From assembly GCF_020564935.1 (NCBI RefSeq), contig NZ_JAJCXB010000040.1, positions 1 through 64,000 of the forward strand: DNA of 64,000 nucleotides, written 5' to 3'. A program made the translations under genes and the position numbers. The DNA comes from Streptomyces pinistramenti. Lineage in GTDB: Bacteria; Actinomycetota; Actinomycetes; Streptomycetales; Streptomycetaceae. Position 1 is the stretch's first letter; every line of letters starts with the position of its first letter. This document shows, piece by piece, positions 26,838 to 35,749 of this stretch. A model generated the notes under the pieces. That model had not been told where the DNA came from and searched no databases. It saw only the letters and a list, made by a program, of their open reading frames with translations.

Positions 26838-28099
26838 CAGTTCTCCAGTACCTGGTCCGCGAGGCGCCGCCCGATGTCGAGTGCGGCGGTGGCGGCGGGC
26901 GAGGGGGCGTTGAGCACATGGACCTGGTTGCGGGCCCGCACCAGGAGGAAGTCGTCGACCAGGGTGCCGTCGGGGCGCAGTGCCTGTGCCCGGACGCCGG
27001 AGCCTGCCCTGACCACGTCGCCGGCCCCGATCGCGGGCACCAGGCGTGCCAGGCTCCGGGCGAACCGCCGCTGGGACAGTGACCTGGCGACTTCGCTCAC
27101 GGCGGTGTGCGGATACCGTTTCGCCAGCCGCCACAGTCCCGGATAGCGGGCGGCCGACGCCAGGTCGCGGATGCAGACGTCACGCCACCGGTAGCCCTCG
27201 CGGCCGAGCGCGAGTACGGCGTTGGGGCCTGCGTGGACGGTGCCGTCCAGCATGCGCGTCAGGTGCACGCCCAGGAACGGCAGCGTCGGGTCCGGTACGG
27301 GGTAGATCAGCCCGCGGACGAGGTGCTGGGCGGCGGGCCGCAGTTGGTAGTACTCGCCGCGGAACGGCACGATCTGGACCGGTGGCCGCAGTCCGGCCAT
27401 TGTGGCTATCCGGTCGGCGTGAAGGCCCGCGCAGTTCACCAGGCGGTCGGCGCGGACGGTGCCGTGGGGGGTGGCGACTTCGACGCCGCTGCCCCGGTGG
27501 CGGATGTCCAGTGCGGGGGCCGCGAGCCTCAGGTCGGCCCCGCCCTGGGTGAGTTCGTCGACGATGCGGGCGCACACGCCGGGGAAGTCGACCGCTGCGG
27601 TGGACTCGATGTGCAGTGCCTGCAGGCAGGAGACGTGCGGTTCGAACTCCCTGGCCTGTGGCGGGCCGATCAGCCTGGCCGGCACGCCGTTCGCCGCTGC
27701 CCGCGCGGCGAGCGTTTGCAGCCCGGGGAGTTCGGCGGGGGTCGTGGCCACGATGAGTTTGCCGCACACGTCCACGGCGACGCCCCGGCTGCGGGCGTAG
27801 GCGACGATGGACCGGTTGCCGGCGACTGCCAGCAGTGCCTTGTGGGAGCCGGGCGCGTAGTAGGCCCCGGAGTGGGCGACTTGCGAGTTGTGGCCGGTCT
27901 GGTGTGCAGCCCAGTGGTCCTCCTTCTCGCAGACCGTGACGTGTGATCCGCGGGCCTGGAGTTCGCGTGCGACGGCGAGTCCGACGATGCCGCCGCCGAT
28001 CACCACGACGCGGGGCCGCGGGCTGCGCGGCGTGGGCGGGGCCGCCTGGGCTTCAGGGGGGTCTCCCGCGGCGGAAGGGGGCGTGGGCGAGGTGTTCAT
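26837..28099 (-). CDS. lhgO: LhgO-like L-2-hydroxyglutarate oxidase (FAD)
   Basis: A 420-residue flavoprotein of the DAO superfamily. RVVVIGGGIVGLAVARELQA is the FAD-binding motif. QTGHNSQVAHSGAYYAPGSH is the signature of LhgO, where the histidine region contacts flavin, and VNCAGLHADRIA and FRGEYYQLRP follow in the usual order. Family enzymes oxidise L-2-hydroxyglutarate to 2-oxoglutarate, passing electrons to the membrane quinone pool. A proline-rich leader of about 30 residues precedes the FAD motif. The ATG at 28099 is used; a GTG at 28123 overlapping the upstream stop is possible. Its pairing with aminotransferases suggests it may act on a related 2-hydroxy acid intermediate. Confidence 0.85.
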   Translation of the reverse strand: MNTSPTPPSAAGDPPEAQAAPPTPRSPRPRVVVIGGGIVGLAVARELQARGSHVTVCEKEDHWAAHQTGHNSQVAHSGAYYAPGSHKALLAVAGNRSIVAYARSRGVAVDVCGKLIVATTPAELPGLQTLAARAAANGVPARLIGPPQAREFEPHVSCLQALHIESTAAVDFPGVCARIVDELTQGGADLRLAAPALDIRHRGSGVEVATPHGTVRADRLVNCAGLHADRIATMAGLRPPVQIVPFRGEYYQLRPAAQHLVRGLIYPVPDPTLPFLGVHLTRMLDGTVHAGPNAVLALGREGYRWRDVCIRDLASAARYPGLWRLAKRYPHTAVSEVARSLSQRRFARSLARLVPAIGAGDVVRAGSGVRAQALRPDGTLVDDFLLVRARNQVHVLNAPSPAATAALDIGRRLADQVLEN

Positions 28100-28119
28100 G
28101 GCTTTTTCCCGGCTGGGTT

Positions 28120-29415
28120 TCACCCCGCGGCCCCGGTGAGGAGCGTGCGGATGCGCTGCATGCCCTCGGCCAGGTCGTCGTCGTGGAGTGCGTAGGACAG
28201 GCGGAGGTAGCCCGGGGTGCCGAAGGCTTCGCCGGGTACGACGGCCACTTCGGCTTCGTCGAGGAGCAGGGCGGCCAGCTCGGCTGTCGTTGTGATGCGC
28301 CGGCCCCGGATCGTCCTGCCGAGCAGTTCCCTGGCCGAGGCGTAGACGTAGAACGCGCCCTCGGGTTCGGGGCAGTTGATGCCGTCGATGGCGTTGAGCA
28401 TCCGCACGATCGTGCGTCGTCGGCGGTCGAAGGCCGTCCGCATGGCGGAGACGGCCCGGAGGTCTCCGGAGACGGCTGTGAGGGCGGCGGTCTGGGCGAT
28501 GTTGCAGACGTGGGAGGTGGCCTGGGACTGCAGGGTCGTCATGGCCGTGACGATGTCGGGCGGGGCGATGGCCCAGCCGACCCGCCAGCCGGGCATGGCG
28601 TAGGACTTGGCGACGCCGTTGACGACGACGCAGCGGTCCTGGATGCCGGGGGTGACGACGGGGAGGGAGTGGAACTGCGCGTCGCCGTAGACCATGTGCT
28701 CGTAGATCTCGTCCGAGAGCACCCACAGGTCGTGCTCGGCCGCCCAGTCGCCGATGGCCTGGATCTGCTCGCGTGGGTAGACCGCGCCGGTCGGGTTGGC
28801 GGGAGAGCAGAAGACCAGCATGGTCGTGCTGTCCGTGCGGGCGCGTTCGAGCTGTTCGACCGTGACGCGGTATCCGGTGGACTCGTCGGCGAGGACGGGC
28901 ACGGGTGTGGCGCCGGCGAGCGCGATGGTCTCGGGATAGGTCTGCCAGTACGGTGCGGGCACGAGTACCTCGTCACCGGGGTTCAGGAGTGTGGCGAACG
29001 CCTGGTGGATGGCCTGTTTGCCGCCGTTGGTGACGATGATCTGCGACGCGTCGACGCGGTAGCCGGAGTCGCGGTACGTCTTCGCCGCTATCGCCTCTCT
29101 CAGCTCGGGCAGGCCGCCGGAGGGTGAGTAGCGGTGGTGCCGCGGATCGCGGCAGGCGGCTGCCGCGGCCTCCACCACCTGTGGCGGTGTGGGGAAGTCC
29201 GGTTCGCCGGAGCCGAAGATGATGACGGGGCGTCCGGCGCGTTTGAGTGCCTTGGCTTTGGCGTCCGCGGCGAGCGTGGCCGACTCGGCGATGGCGGCGA
29301 CGCGGTCGGAGACCCGGGGGCGGGTTGCCGGGCGCGCGGGGTTGTTCCGGTGCGTATGTGCGGTGTTCCGGCGGGGTGTGGGGACGGCGTTGGTGGTGGT
29401 GTCGTTGTGTCGCAC
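28120..29415 (-). CDS. Class I aspartate-type aminotransferase
   Basis: A 431-residue fold-type I PLP enzyme. SPSGGLPELREAIA, VTNGGKQAIHQAF, FCSPANPTGAVY (the N-P-T-G carboxylate loop), LSDEIYEHMVY (aspartate to the pyridine nitrogen) and VVNGVAKSYAMPGWRVGW (Schiff-base lysine in SK/KSY context, arginine at the carboxylate) are all in place. It starts with GTG at 29415; the first 35 residues are a polar extension. It begins a separate transcription unit after the terminator at 29489-29525 and is followed closely by lhgO. It probably interconverts an amino acid and 2-oxo acid in the pathway of this block. Confidence 0.9.
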   Translation of the reverse strand: MRHNDTTTNAVPTPRRNTAHTHRNNPARPATRPRVSDRVAAIAESATLAADAKAKALKRAGRPVIIFGSGEPDFPTPPQVVEAAAAACRDPRHHRYSPSGGLPELREAIAAKTYRDSGYRVDASQIIVTNGGKQAIHQAFATLLNPGDEVLVPAPYWQTYPETIALAGATPVPVLADESTGYRVTVEQLERARTDSTTMLVFCSPANPTGAVYPREQIQAIGDWAAEHDLWVLSDEIYEHMVYGDAQFHSLPVVTPGIQDRCVVVNGVAKSYAMPGWRVGWAIAPPDIVTAMTTLQSQATSHVCNIAQTAALTAVSGDLRAVSAMRTAFDRRRRTIVRMLNAIDGINCPEPEGAFYVYASARELLGRTIRGRRITTTAELAALLLDEAEVAVVPGEAFGTPGYLRLSYALHDDDLAEGMQRIRTLLTGAAG

Positions 29416-29488
29416 AGTTCGGGTTCACCTTGTCTGAAGAGGGCGGGGCGGGGCGTGCGGTGCGCCCGCCGGCCGGGCCGTGCGGGCG

Positions 29489-29525
29489 GGCCGGCGTGCG
29501 GTGTCGGACGTGCCGCACGCCGGCC
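29489..29525 (-). terminator. Terminator between VOC gene and aminotransferase
   Basis: A perfect 13-bp stem GGCCGGCGTGCGG with an 11-base loop lies 17 bases beyond the VOC stop. It splits the minus-strand block into two transcription units. Confidence 0.65.
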
Positions 29526-29541
29526 GGTCCCGGTGTGCGGG

Positions 29542-29937
29542 TCAGTCCTCGACGGGGTTGCTGAGTTCGAGCAGGTTCCCGTCCGGGTCGCGGACGTAGA
29601 CGCTGTTGATGGGGCCGAGCACGCCGATGCGGACCACCGGGCCGTCTTCGATCACCGCGTTCTGTGCCTCCAGGTGGGCGATGACCTCTTCGATGGGGTC
29701 CGAGACGATGAAGCAGAGGTGCTCGGTGCCGGAGCCGGGGTTCTGGGCGGTCGGCTGGATCTCCTTGCCGACCTCGTGGAGGTTGATCTTGCTGTCGCCG
29801 AACCGGAGCGCCTTGCGGTCGTTCACGAGCATGCTGAAGGTGACGACTTCCATGCCGAGCACGCGGGTGTAGAAGTCGATGGTGGCGTCGATGTCGTTGA
29901 CGGTGAGGACGGTGTGGTCGAGCCGTTCGTACTTCAC
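29542..29937 (-). CDS. VOC (glyoxalase/dioxygenase fold) protein
   Basis: A 131-residue single vicinal-oxygen-chelate domain. LDHTVLTVNDIDATIDFYTR is the N-terminal beta-alpha unit with the first metal histidine, GTEHLCFIVSD supplies the second, and VYVRDPDGNLLELSNP the C-terminal glutamate. This is the glyoxalase-like H/H/E metal set. GTG at 29937 starts the conserved domain. Members isomerise, oxygenate or bind small molecules (including antibiotic resistance proteins), so the exact job is open. It sits 41 bases after the Ldh gene in the same operon. Confidence 0.85.
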   Translation of the reverse strand: MKYERLDHTVLTVNDIDATIDFYTRVLGMEVVTFSMLVNDRKALRFGDSKINLHEVGKEIQPTAQNPGSGTEHLCFIVSDPIEEVIAHLEAQNAVIEDGPVVRIGVLGPINSVYVRDPDGNLLELSNPVED

Positions 29938-29978
29938 GGGATCTGCCTCCGGTGGTGGGTGGTTGCTGTGGTCACGAC

Positions 29979-31094
29979 TCAGGAGTCGTAGGTCAGGGAA
30001 GAAACGGGGTCGATGCCGACGAAGTGAGCGATGGCGTCGAGATCGGCCAGGACGGATTCCAGTACGGGGACGCCGTTGGCCAGCCGCATTTCGGTGACCA
30101 GGCGCCGGCGGTCGCCGGGGATGCGCACCGAGGTCTCCGGTTCGACGGGGGTGCCGTCTCTGACCTCCCGGGACAGCTGCTCGATCTCGGCGCTGATGGC
30201 GTCCGGGTCGCCGAGGGCGGCGGTGTTCAGGCAGAGCACGAAGTGGCCGAGGCCGGCTTCGCCGCCCTGGTAGGTGTGGCGGCTCCACCGGGCGCCGGCG
30301 AGCGGGCCGCACAGCAGCTCGGCGAAGAGGCCCAGCGCCGACCCCTTGTGCCCGCCGTGTTCCCGGCTGCCGCCGCCGAGCGGCAGCAGCGCGTATCCCT
30401 TGCGGTTGATGAGGCCGGTGACGGTTTCGGCGGCCTCGGTGGCGGGCCGGCCGTCGGGGCCCAGTGCCCAGCCGGGCTGCATCGGTTCCTGGAGCCGGTC
30501 GAGTTGTTCGAGTTTGCCGCGGGAGACGGTGCTGGTGGCGCCGTCGAAGCAGAGCGTTCCCTCGGTGGTGGGGGCGGCGTAGCAGAACGGGTTGGTGCCG
30601 AACATCGGCTCGTTGGTGCCCATCGGCGCCACCTGCGGGACGGCGTTGGTGGTGACCATGGCGAACATGCCCGCCCGTGCGGCGCGTTCGGCGAACCAGC
30701 CGGCGATGCCCATGTGGTTCGAGCGGCGGACCATCACCGCGGAGATGCCGGAGCGGGTGGCCCGGTCGACGGCGAGGTCGACGGCCGTGCACAGGGCCGG
30801 CTGGCCCAGGCCGTTGTGTGCGTCCAGGACGCACACGCTGCCGTTGTCGGTCACGACCTCGGGCACCGCGGAGCTGTTGATGTCGCCGTTGCGGACCCCT
30901 TCGACGTAGCGGCGCAGCCGGGCGACGCCGTGGCTTTCGACTCCGCCGAGGTCCGCTGCGACCAGTACCTCTGCGGTCACCGCGGCGTCGTCATGGCGTG
31001 CGCCTGCGGTGCGCAGTGCCTCGGTGGTGAATCGTGTGAGTTCGGCTGCTTCGATCAGCCGTCGCCACCCAGGGTGGCTGTCGGTGAGCGTCAT
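29979..31094 (-). CDS. Ldh/malate-lactate dehydrogenase family oxidoreductase
   Basis: A 371-residue NAD(P)-dependent enzyme of the YlbC/MDH2 type, unrelated to classic Rossmann LDH. The text ESHGVARLRRYVEGVRNGDI, VRRSNHMGIAGWFAERAARA (substrate-binding S/N-H) and GTNEPMFGTNPFCYAAPTTE is characteristic. Such enzymes reduce 2-oxo acids, or the imines formed from them (delta1-piperideine-2-carboxylate reductase type). AGGAAAAC precedes the ATG at 31094. With aminotransferases and a ligase nearby, reduction of a 2-oxo or cyclic imino acid is a reasonable inference. Confidence 0.88.
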   Translation of the reverse strand: MTLTDSHPGWRRLIEAAELTRFTTEALRTAGARHDDAAVTAEVLVAADLGGVESHGVARLRRYVEGVRNGDINSSAVPEVVTDNGSVCVLDAHNGLGQPALCTAVDLAVDRATRSGISAVMVRRSNHMGIAGWFAERAARAGMFAMVTTNAVPQVAPMGTNEPMFGTNPFCYAAPTTEGTLCFDGATSTVSRGKLEQLDRLQEPMQPGWALGPDGRPATEAAETVTGLINRKGYALLPLGGGSREHGGHKGSALGLFAELLCGPLAGARWSRHTYQGGEAGLGHFVLCLNTAALGDPDAISAEIEQLSREVRDGTPVEPETSVRIPGDRRRLVTEMRLANGVPVLESVLADLDAIAHFVGIDPVSSLTYDS

Positions 31095-31296
31095 GGTGTT
31101 TTCCTGTCTGACGGAAGGGGGCAGCACGCTGCTCATCGAGGTGACTGCGGCGCGATGGCCGCGACGCGTGGTGCTGTGCGTCGCTCGTCGGTGCGGGAGG
31201 GCGGAGCGCCGAGGTGCCAACGGGGGCGGGACGGGGCGGGCGCCGGGGCGGGAGGTGCCGGCGCCGGGGTGCCGGCCGCCGGTGCCTCCCGTGCTC

Positions 31297-32637
31297 TCAT
31301 CCTGTGGGGTCGGTGTCGATCGTGACGGCCTGGCGGATCCGGGCTTCTTCGGCGTCGATGTCGGCGTCGAGCGGCGCGTCGAAGATGGCGGTCACGGCCC
31401 GGTTCGACGATTCGGTGAGCGGGAACAGTTCGTCGCCGCGCGGCTTGAGCACGAACAGTTCGTGCACCGTTGCGGGGGCGTGCTCGTCCACCGGGGCCAG
31501 GGCCGGCCAGATTCCGGTGGTGTCCGCCAGCCAGCGCGGGGTGGTTCCTTCGAGGCCGTCGGCCGTGACGTCGCGCAGGATTCCGGGGGTGTGCGCGAAG
31601 TAGACCTGCCGGCCGCGGCGCCGGAACACCGCCTGGTAGTCGGTGGGCCGGCCCATGGCGATGTCGATGAGCACCGGTTCCACCGCCTGTCCCGTGCTCA
31701 GGTGGTACAGGTGCAGGCAGGCGTCCCCCGGTGCGCGTGCCGCGATCTCCATCAGTGCGACCCGGCCGTCGTCGTCGATGCGGTATTCGGCGTGGGCGAA
31801 TCCGTTCTCGAAGGCGAGCCGCTGGATGACGCCGTGCTGGGCGTCGACGATCAGGCCCGTTTCGCGGTCGTCCAGGTTGTCGGGGGGCGTGGTGTGGATG
31901 AGTTCGACGAAGTAGGCGGTGGAGTCCTCGTTGGTGCCCTTCTGCGTGAGCATCGTGACGAGGGGCTTCCCGTCGACGACGAGGGAGTCCACGTTGTACT
32001 CCCGGCCCTGGACGCGTTCTTCCACCAGGAGGCGGCTGCCGGGGTCGAGTTCGGCGATGGCGTCGATGAGTGCGGGGGTGTCCTCCACGACGCGGACGCC
32101 GATGCTGGACTCGCGGTCGAGCGGCTTGACGGCGGCCGGGAAGGGCCCGTCGTAGTGCTCGGCCAGCTGCGCCGCCCGGGGGCGGCCGGCGTCGGCCGCG
32201 GGGCCGGTGATGAGCACCGACTTCGGGCTCCACTCATCGAGGTAGCGGCGCTGGAGCAGCTTGTTGCGGCACACCCGCGAGGCGCGCCATCCCGGTGCGG
32301 GGAGTCCGAGGAGGTCGCTGACGGTCTGTCCGGCCTCCACGTAGACCTCGGCGCCCACGAGCACGCCGGCGATGTCGTAGTCCTGGGCCCAGCGGGATGC
32401 CTGGTCGGCTATTCCGCTGAGGTCTTCGGCGTCGCGCAGGCTGACGTCCGTGATGCCGGCGAAGGGGTGGTCGGGCTTGCCGAGCAGTCCGATGCCCCGC
32501 TGGACCATGGCCGAGCCCTGCTTCTGCGAGACCGCCAGCACCGCCAGGCCGCGTGCGCGCAGTTCGGTCAGGTACGGGCCGATCTTGGACAGGTCGCTGA
32601 AGATGATGAATGCCGATTGCTTTGCGGCTGAACCCAC
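31297..32637 (-). CDS. ATP-grasp ligase
   Basis: A 446-residue enzyme of the ATP-grasp fold, which activates a carboxylate as acyl phosphate and joins it to an amine. FPAAVKPLDRESSIGVRVVE is the ATP-lid lysine segment. LLVEERVQGREYNVDSLVVD carries the conserved E...G.E.nvd, and ALMEIAARAPGDACLHLYHL the metal/ATP glutamate-asparagine region (E-I-A-A-R). The N-terminal pre-ATP-grasp domain is present. GTG at 32637 has AAGGACC upstream. Stand-alone L-amino acid ligases of this kind (BacD, DdaF types) build dipeptide antibiotics, so this is a good candidate for the amide-forming step of the pathway. Confidence 0.88.
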   Translation of the reverse strand: MGSAAKQSAFIIFSDLSKIGPYLTELRARGLAVLAVSQKQGSAMVQRGIGLLGKPDHPFAGITDVSLRDAEDLSGIADQASRWAQDYDIAGVLVGAEVYVEAGQTVSDLLGLPAPGWRASRVCRNKLLQRRYLDEWSPKSVLITGPAADAGRPRAAQLAEHYDGPFPAAVKPLDRESSIGVRVVEDTPALIDAIAELDPGSRLLVEERVQGREYNVDSLVVDGKPLVTMLTQKGTNEDSTAYFVELIHTTPPDNLDDRETGLIVDAQHGVIQRLAFENGFAHAEYRIDDDGRVALMEIAARAPGDACLHLYHLSTGQAVEPVLIDIAMGRPTDYQAVFRRRGRQVYFAHTPGILRDVTADGLEGTTPRWLADTTGIWPALAPVDEHAPATVHELFVLKPRGDELFPLTESSNRAVTAIFDAPLDADIDAEEARIRQAVTIDTDPTG

Positions 32638-32678
32638 GGAAATGGTCCTTTTGCTAGTGGTGTCAGTGGTGTTGCGGG

Positions 32679-34025
32679 TCAGGTGAGCTGGACGGCGTCG
32701 GAGGCGGCGCGGAAGAGGGCCAGTGCCTCGGCGAGTTCGGCCTCGGATGTGGTGACCGGCGGCATGATCTTGAGCATGGCTCCGCCGAGCGTGGAGGGCA
32801 CGCACACCAGCAGGCCGCTCTCGACACACTTGGCGGCCACTTCCCGGGCCACCTGCGGGTCGAAGGTCCCGTCCTGCCGGGTGAAGACCACGCCGGCGAT
32901 CATGCCCATGGTTCCCACCACCCGGCGGCCGTCGGGCTGTTGCGAGGCCCAGGCGGCCAGTCCTTCGGCGAGCTGTCGGCCGCGCTGTGCGGCTTCGGCG
33001 ACCAGTTGTCCGTCGGCGAAGAGGGCGAGGTTGGCCTCCGCCGCGGCGAGCGAGACCGGGTTGCCGCTGTGCGTGCTGGTGAGCTCGCCGGGACGGAGGT
33101 CCTCGGTGAAGCGCGGATCGCCCACGAGGACCGCCGAGACCGGCAGCGACCCGGAAAGGCCCTTGGCGCACAGGAGGAGGTCGGGGCGGACGCCGATGTG
33201 CTCGTAGGCGAAGAGCGCGCCGGTGCGGCCGAAGCCGGACTGGATCTCGTCGAAGACGAGCAGTGCTCCGTGCCGGGTGCACCACTCCCGCAGGGCGCGG
33301 CCCGATTCCGGGTCGATTCGGCGCAGGGTGGAGCCCTGGTACAACTCGCCCACCACGCAGGCCACGTCGTCCGGTCCTGCGCCGGCCTCGCGCAGGGCCG
33401 CCTCGATGACCTGGGGGCTCCACGACTCGCCGCGGGCCGGGTAGGGCACGCGCAGGAAGATGTCGTCACGGTCCGGAGCCCAGTCGCGCTGTGCGGGCAG
33501 GCCGCCGGCGAGCTGGGCGCCGAGGGTCCGGCCGTGGAAGGCGCCCTCGAAGCTGACGATCACGGCGCGGCGGCCGCGTGTGCGGGCGTATCGGCGGGAG
33601 ATCTTCAGTGCGCCCTCGACCGCTTCGGCGCCTGTTGTGTAGAGGACGGACTGGGGGAAGCCGGTGAGTTGGGCCAGGTCTCGCACGACGCGGGCCCGCA
33701 CGCGGGTCGGGAACATGTATGCGTGGAGCAGTCCCTGCTGGGCCTGTGCGCGGATCGCGTCGACGACTTCGGGGCGTGCGTGGCCGGCGTTGGCGGTGAG
33801 GATCCCGCTGGTCCAGTCCAGCCAGGAGCGGCCCTGCCGGTCGAAGATGCGGCTGCCGGCGGCGTGGTCCCACACCACCGGGTGCTGGGTGTGCATGGTG
33901 GCGGGTTCGTGGCGCCGGAGGGTTTCGATCACCCAGGCGTCGTCCTCGGCCTCGGGGTGGCGTGCGGCGGGGTTCGTCGGGCTGGTGGCGTCCGTGCCGG
34001 CTCCTGTGCTGGTCGCGGTTGCCAT
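32679..34025 (-). CDS. Class III (omega) aminotransferase, lysine intact
   Basis: A 448-residue PLP enzyme related to acetylornithine/GABA aminotransferases. TTGAEAVEGALKISRRYART, FEGAFHGRTLGAQLAGG, LLVFDEIQSGFGRTG (aspartate to PLP) and DLLLCAKGLSGSLPVSAVLV, with its Schiff-base lysine, are complete. It can move amino groups distal to the carboxylate (gamma, omega or beta). It starts one base after the cupin stop, indicating coupled translation. In the same operon as a BKACE-like enzyme, it could aminate a beta-keto acid to a beta-amino acid, which is an inference. Confidence 0.92.
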   Translation of the reverse strand: MATATSTGAGTDATSPTNPAARHPEAEDDAWVIETLRRHEPATMHTQHPVVWDHAAGSRIFDRQGRSWLDWTSGILTANAGHARPEVVDAIRAQAQQGLLHAYMFPTRVRARVVRDLAQLTGFPQSVLYTTGAEAVEGALKISRRYARTRGRRAVIVSFEGAFHGRTLGAQLAGGLPAQRDWAPDRDDIFLRVPYPARGESWSPQVIEAALREAGAGPDDVACVVGELYQGSTLRRIDPESGRALREWCTRHGALLVFDEIQSGFGRTGALFAYEHIGVRPDLLLCAKGLSGSLPVSAVLVGDPRFTEDLRPGELTSTHSGNPVSLAAAEANLALFADGQLVAEAAQRGRQLAEGLAAWASQQPDGRRVVGTMGMIAGVVFTRQDGTFDPQVAREVAAKCVESGLLVCVPSTLGGAMLKIMPPVTTSEAELAEALALFRAASDAVQLT

Positions 34026-34026
34026 G

Positions 34027-34467
34027 TCAGCGCACCGTCCAGGCGGTCCCGGTGGTGTCCGAGGCGGTCACCGCCACGGCCACCAGGTGTTCGTCACCGG
34101 TGTTGACCAGGCCGTAGAAGAGGCCGGCGGGGGCCATGCCGGCGGTGCCGGGGCCGACGTGGTGGCGGCTGGGCTCGGGCAGTGCCCGCTTCTGCGGTGC
34201 GTCGAGGGGGTAGTGCGCGGAGGGGACATAGGCTCCGGCGGCCTCGGGCTCTTCGGTGTCGAAAACCTGGAACTCGCCGTGGCCTTCGAGGACAATGATC
34301 ATTCCGTCGGCCTGGGGGTGCATGCGTGCCGAGATTTCCTGTCCCGGGTTGAGCCGCCAGGCGGCCGCCTGCATCCGTTCGCCGGCCCACAGGCCCAGCT
34401 TGCGCGGGACGGGGTCATTGCAGGGTTTCGTCGGTACGGAAACAGTTCGCATGGGCATCGAAAGCAT
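34027..34467 (-). CDS. Cupin-fold protein
   Basis: A 146-residue single cupin domain: NPGQEISARMHPQADGMIIV (first cupin motif, with H...E/D variation), VLEGHGEFQVFD, then a second motif region LFYGLVNTGDEHLVAVAVTA. One metal histidine and the glutamate of motif 1 look altered, so it may bind metal weakly or serve as an isomerase or binding protein. AAGG lies just before the ATG at 34467; ATG 34458 is an alternative. It lies in operon with the ligase and aminotransferase, as cupins do in bacilysin-type dipeptide pathways. Confidence 0.8.
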   Translation of the reverse strand: MLSMPMRTVSVPTKPCNDPVPRKLGLWAGERMQAAAWRLNPGQEISARMHPQADGMIIVLEGHGEFQVFDTEEPEAAGAYVPSAHYPLDAPQKRALPEPSRHHVGPGTAGMAPAGLFYGLVNTGDEHLVAVAVTASDTTGTAWTVR

Positions 34468-34518
34468 CGCCTTTCTGAGGGGTGGCAGTGCCGGTGAATC
34501 TTTCGACGGGCAGTTCGG

Positions 34519-34974
34519 TCAGGATTCGAGGAGCTGTATCTGCATGATCTGGGTGAAGTACTTTCCGCTGGGGCGGATTTCCACCCCGCCGGTCTCGACC
34601 CGGATACGCCTGGTCGCCACCGGTTCGAGATCGCCTTCCCACCACTCCCCTGCGTCTGCGGAGATGCCTTCCGCGGACAGGAGTGTCTTTTCGCCGCCCT
34701 GTTCCGGGTAGGCGATCACGTGCAGGGAGCCGGGGAATCCGGTGCGGATGACGGGGACGGGGCGGCGCTGGAGGCGGATCTTCACGGGGACGCGTATCTC
34801 GCCGAGGTCGATTTCCAGGTACTCGGGGTGGGGTTCGTTCCGGCTCAGCGAGCCCCAGCCGGTGTGGGGGCTGCCGTCGAAGAGGTGCTGCTCGTTCCAG
34901 AAGTCGTACCGGTGGCAGCCGGACGAATCGGTGACGTAGCAGTCCTGGATGACACGGAGCTGTTGGACGGGCAT
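34519..34974 (-). CDS. Discoidin (F5/8 type C)-like domain protein
   Basis: A 151-residue beta-sandwich-type protein without a signal peptide. DGSPHTGWGSLSRNEPHPEY, LEIDLGEIRVPVKIRLQRRP and a closing YFTQIMQIQLLES follow the pattern of discoidin/galactose-binding-like domains (W....G..Y..IDLG...V..I.I..R). Such domains usually bind ligands outside the cell; an intracellular copy inside a biosynthetic operon is unusual. GGAAAGGG precedes the ATG at 34974. Confidence 0.7.
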   Translation of the reverse strand: MPVQQLRVIQDCYVTDSSGCHRYDFWNEQHLFDGSPHTGWGSLSRNEPHPEYLEIDLGEIRVPVKIRLQRRPVPVIRTGFPGSLHVIAYPEQGGEKTLLSAEGISADAGEWWEGDLEPVATRRIRVETGGVEIRPSGKYFTQIMQIQLLES

Positions 34975-34996
34975 GACTGTTTCCCTTTCCGGAGTT

Positions 34997-35749
34997 TCAC
35001 TTCCTGAGCAGTTCGCGTGCGGCACTCATTTCGGTGAGGGCGTCCGGTACCCCGGCGAGATCGTCCACGACGGTGTCCGCTTCCGCTCGCGCCGCATCGG
35101 AGTGGGGCAGACGCCGGTCGATGAGGATGGTGGTCATTCCTACGCCCCGGGCGCCGAGCAGTTCGTGGTGCTGTCCGTCGCCGATGAAGGCGCAGGACGG
35201 GCCGGCGATACCCAGCTCATCGATGGCGTGCAGGTAGATGTCGGGGTGCGGCTTGAGGCGCTTCACCCGGTGGGAGAAAACGGTGGCGTCGAAGTACTCG
35301 CGCAGGCCGAGGTGGTCGAATATCCATTCGGCGTGGTCGGAGGCGTTCGACACCAGCGCGAGGGAGCATCCCTGCTCACGGAGTTGGTCGAGCAGCGGTG
35401 TGGCCTGGGGGTCGACCTCGAAGCTTGCGGCCATGCCGGGGAAGTGGCGCTCGACCGCCGCGTGGACCGCTTGCGTGGAGCAGGGGGTGCCGGCGATTGT
35501 GGCCGACAGGGAAATGCGTCCCACTATTCCCGGGACGACGCCTTCCATTGTTTCGTCGTGGAGTTTGTCGTAGGCGGGCTTCCAGGTTTCCAGGTCCAGG
35601 TCGAGGTCCTTTGCGACGTGACGAAAGAATGGATTATCCGGCGTCCTGTGCACCAGCGTCGAAAAAAGGTCGAAGCAGACCCCTTGGAAGGCGCTAATGA
35701 TTGTTCCTCCTGATCGAATCGGCAGGGTCGGCGGGTCGTGAATGATCAC
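34997..35749 (-). CDS. HAD-superfamily hydrolase
   Basis: A haloacid dehalogenase-type phosphatase. GVCFDLFSTLV holds the nucleophile aspartate (D-L-F-S-T), ALVSNASDHAEW motif II, VKRLKPHPDIY motif III lysine, and AFIGDGQHHELLGARGVGMT motif IV. A helical cap lies between. The frame opens with a GTG at 35749 that overlaps the upstream stop (GTGA). However, a perfect AGGAGGA site lies 7 bases before an ATT at 35698 (ATC at 35701), which would place the catalytic aspartate near residue 10, as is normal in the family. A non-standard start is therefore possible. It likely dephosphorylates a small intermediate. Confidence 0.85.
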   Translation of the reverse strand: MIIHDPPTLPIRSGGTIISAFQGVCFDLFSTLVHRTPDNPFFRHVAKDLDLDLETWKPAYDKLHDETMEGVVPGIVGRISLSATIAGTPCSTQAVHAAVERHFPGMAASFEVDPQATPLLDQLREQGCSLALVSNASDHAEWIFDHLGLREYFDATVFSHRVKRLKPHPDIYLHAIDELGIAGPSCAFIGDGQHHELLGARGVGMTTILIDRRLPHSDAARAEADTVVDDLAGVPDALTEMSAARELLRK

